This document shows positions 34,714 through 36,209 of a DNA stretch of 36,209 nt, in pieces. The notes below the pieces were generated by a model. It did no database searches. It was not told the DNA's origin and saw nothing but the letters and a program-made list of their open reading frames with translations. The stretch is taken from the NCBI GenBank assembly GCA_036501845.1, contig DASXZO010000049.1, positions 1 to 36,209 of the forward strand, given 5' to 3'. The DNA is from JBBREP01 sp036501845 (GTDB lineage: Bacteria; Actinomycetota; Acidimicrobiia; IMCC26256; PALSA-610). Numbering within the stretch: the first letter of the stretch is position 1; every line of letters begins with the position of its first letter. A program made the translations under genes and the position numbers.

Positions 34714-36207
34714 GTGAAGACCAACCGGGGGGCGCCGACGCCGCCGATCGCGTTCGCGCACGAGCACCCGCTCGACGACCACATCACCACCGTTCGTATC
34801 GAGCTCGACGACGCGTTCGTGGCCCGCCTGCGCGGTGTGTGCGCCGATGTCGACACCGACCCCGAGCGAATCGGTGAGACCAGCCGCGACTGGTGGCCAC
34901 TCGCCATGCACTGGGCGCGGCGCGACGAGGTGGGCGTGCGCGCGTCGGCTGTGGCCCGTCCAAGCTCCGACGACGAAGTGGTCGCGATCCTGCGCGTGTG
35001 CAACGAGGCGCGGCTGCCGGTCACTGCCGTCGCCGGCCGCAGCGGCGTGTGCGGCGCGAGCATCCCGGTACACGGCGGTGTGGCGCTCGACATGACCGGG
35101 CTCACTGGGATCCGGTCGGTGGACTCCACGTCGTTGACGGTCGACGTGCGCGCAGGAACATTCGGCGACGTGTTCGAAGACACGCTGCGCGCCGATCACG
35201 CGCTCACGTGCGGGCATTGGCCGCAGTCGATGGCGCTCTCCACGGTCGGCGGCTGGCTTGCGTGCCGCGGCGCCGGCCAGTTCTCGACGCGCTACGGCAA
35301 GATCGAAGACATCGTGCAGGGCCTCGACGTGGTGCTCGCCGACGGCCGCGCCATCACCACGGGCGGCGCGCCGCGTGCTGCCGTGGGCCCCGACCTCACG
35401 CAGTTGTTCGTGGGATCCGAGGGCACGCTCGGCATCATCACCGGGGCGCGCCTGCGAGCCCATCCGGCGCCCGACACGACGCGCCGAGCGGCATACGGCT
35501 TCGACAGCTTCGTCGCTGCGCTCGACGCGATGCGACGGATCGTGCAACGAGGGGCGACACCCGCCGTGCTGCGCCTCTACGACGACATCGAGGCCAACCG
35601 CAGCTACCAGACCGGCGACACGCACCTGTTGCTCGCGTACGACGAGGGCGACGCGCACGTGATCGACGCGGCGATGCGCATCGTGGCCGAGTGTTGCGCC
35701 GGCGCGGCGCCGATGGACGACTCGCTCGTCGATCAATGGATGGAGCACCGCAACAACGTGAGCCAGCTCGAAGCGCTCGTGTCGCGCGACATCGTGGTGG
35801 ACACGATGGAGGTGAGCGGCACGTGGGCCGCCCTCCCGGCGATCTATGAACAGGCTCGGGCCGCGATCCTCGCGGTGGAGCACGCGATGGTCGCGAGCGC
35901 GCACCAGTCGCACTCCTACACCGACGGCGGCTGCCTCTACTTCACGTTCGCGGCGCGCCCACCCGCCGAGCAGAAGGACGAGTGCTACAAGGCAATGTGG
36001 GACGCGGGAACCCGCGCCGTGCTCGCGGCGGGCGGCGCGCTCAGCCATCACCATGGCATCGGACTGAACCGGGCCCGCTTCGTGCGCGAGGCGCTCGGCG
36101 GCGGGTTCGACGTGCTCGCCGCGGTGAAGCAGGCGCTCGACCCGAACGGCATCCTCAACCCGTCGAAGCTCGGACTGCCGTCGCCCTTCGGCGACGTCAC
36201 ATGGTGA
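34714..36207 (+). CDS. FAD-binding oxidase, alkyldihydroxyacetonephosphate synthase-like
   Basis: A 497-residue vanillyl-alcohol-oxidase-type flavoprotein. FAD domain: ARPSSDDEVVAILRVCNEA, VTAVAGRSGVCGASIPVHGG, STVGGWLACRGAGQFSTRYG and GSEGTLGIITGARLRAHPAP. The C-terminus has GGALSHHHGIGLNRA, the His-rich motif typical of alkyl-DHAP synthases (AGPS), and ends in the family-like DPNGILNPSKLGL. I start it at the GTG at 34714, just after GAGGAT; the frame extends upstream into glpD without similarity. AGPS replaces an acyl chain on DHAP with an alkyl chain in ether-lipid synthesis. A D-lactate or glycolate oxidase role cannot be excluded. The gene ends two bases before the window edge. Confidence 0.85.
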   Translation: MKTNRGAPTPPIAFAHEHPLDDHITTVRIELDDAFVARLRGVCADVDTDPERIGETSRDWWPLAMHWARRDEVGVRASAVARPSSDDEVVAILRVCNEARLPVTAVAGRSGVCGASIPVHGGVALDMTGLTGIRSVDSTSLTVDVRAGTFGDVFEDTLRADHALTCGHWPQSMALSTVGGWLACRGAGQFSTRYGKIEDIVQGLDVVLADGRAITTGGAPRAAVGPDLTQLFVGSEGTLGIITGARLRAHPAPDTTRRAAYGFDSFVAALDAMRRIVQRGATPAVLRLYDDIEANRSYQTGDTHLLLAYDEGDAHVIDAAMRIVAECCAGAAPMDDSLVDQWMEHRNNVSQLEALVSRDIVVDTMEVSGTWAALPAIYEQARAAILAVEHAMVASAHQSHSYTDGGCLYFTFAARPPAEQKDECYKAMWDAGTRAVLAAGGALSHHHGIGLNRARFVREALGGGFDVLAAVKQALDPNGILNPSKLGLPSPFGDVTW

Positions 36208-36209
36208 CC

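Overview
This GC-rich window comes from the chromosome of an actinobacterium, most likely a member of the Acidimicrobiia or a close relative. That placement is inferred from protein signatures and gene order. The order zinc-protease - tilS - hpt - folE - folP - folB - folK - Rossmann protein - panC - coaX - lysS ... clpC is the recognisable actinobacterial cluster known from Mycobacterium (Rv3626c down to clpC1). nadB and nadC sit between panC and coaX, as in Streptomyces. A SigR-type ECF sigma factor with an RsrA-type zinc anti-sigma factor also fits Actinomycetota.

Layout. (1) 1-2736: the 3' end of an ECF sigma gene, a coupled membrane-anchored protein with a duplicated extracytoplasmic domain, and a frameshifted lipoprotein paralogue. 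(2) 2801-6674, minus strand: clpC and the RNA ligase gene rtcB, the latter with a structured 5' leader. (3) 6950-8938, plus strand: a polyprenyl diphosphate synthase and a third member of the extracytoplasmic family. (4) 8949-18895, minus strand: a tightly packed run of eleven genes, folB, folK, Rossmann/DUF2520, panC, nadB, nadC, coaX, lysS, a degenerate SDR, a degenerate acyltransferase and an alpha/beta hydrolase. Many junctions are 1-4 base stop/start overlaps. (5) 18989-20401, plus strand: a pyruvate kinase with unusual cation-site residues. (6) 20452-25670, minus strand: a small membrane protein, a zinc protease, tilS, hpt, folE, an unknown gene, folP, and a protein that looks like a dual-specificity phosphatase whose catalytic cysteine is histidine. 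(7) 25722-27524, minus strand: the sigR/rsrA pair and a Thr-rich lipoprotein with an internal duplication. (8) 27693-31476, plus strand: a secreted FG-GAP/VCBS-repeat protein, then a second ECF sigma gene coupled to a membrane-anchored Kelch-type protein. (9) An amidase (minus), then glpD and an alkyl-DHAP-synthase-like flavoprotein (plus).

How the genes fit together. Regions 4 and 6 are a cofactor and translation supply block. They hold the pterin branch of folate synthesis (folE, folB, folK, folP), pantothenate/CoA (panC, coaX), NAD (nadB, nadC), purine salvage (hpt), tRNA-Ile lysidine (tilS) and lysyl-tRNA (lysS). Regions 1 and 8 each hold an ECF sigma gene whose partner has a short cytoplasmic tail without a zinc-binding anti-sigma motif, one membrane helix and a large external domain. 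This is a plausible, little-described type of surface-sensing sigma/anti-sigma pair.

The most interesting signals are five. First, the two non-ZAS sigma/sensor pairs and the three-member external-domain family. Second, a 51-bp direct repeat of the amidase 3' end flanking the second sigma/Kelch module. Third, the pseudo-phosphatase translationally coupled to folP. Fourth, the rtcB leader with mutually exclusive pairings. Fifth, the SDR/acyltransferase pair that has lost its catalytic motifs. No stretch over 300 bases lacks a gene, and I saw no tRNA, rRNA, CRISPR array or transposase. All coordinates were worked out by reading, with no database searches.
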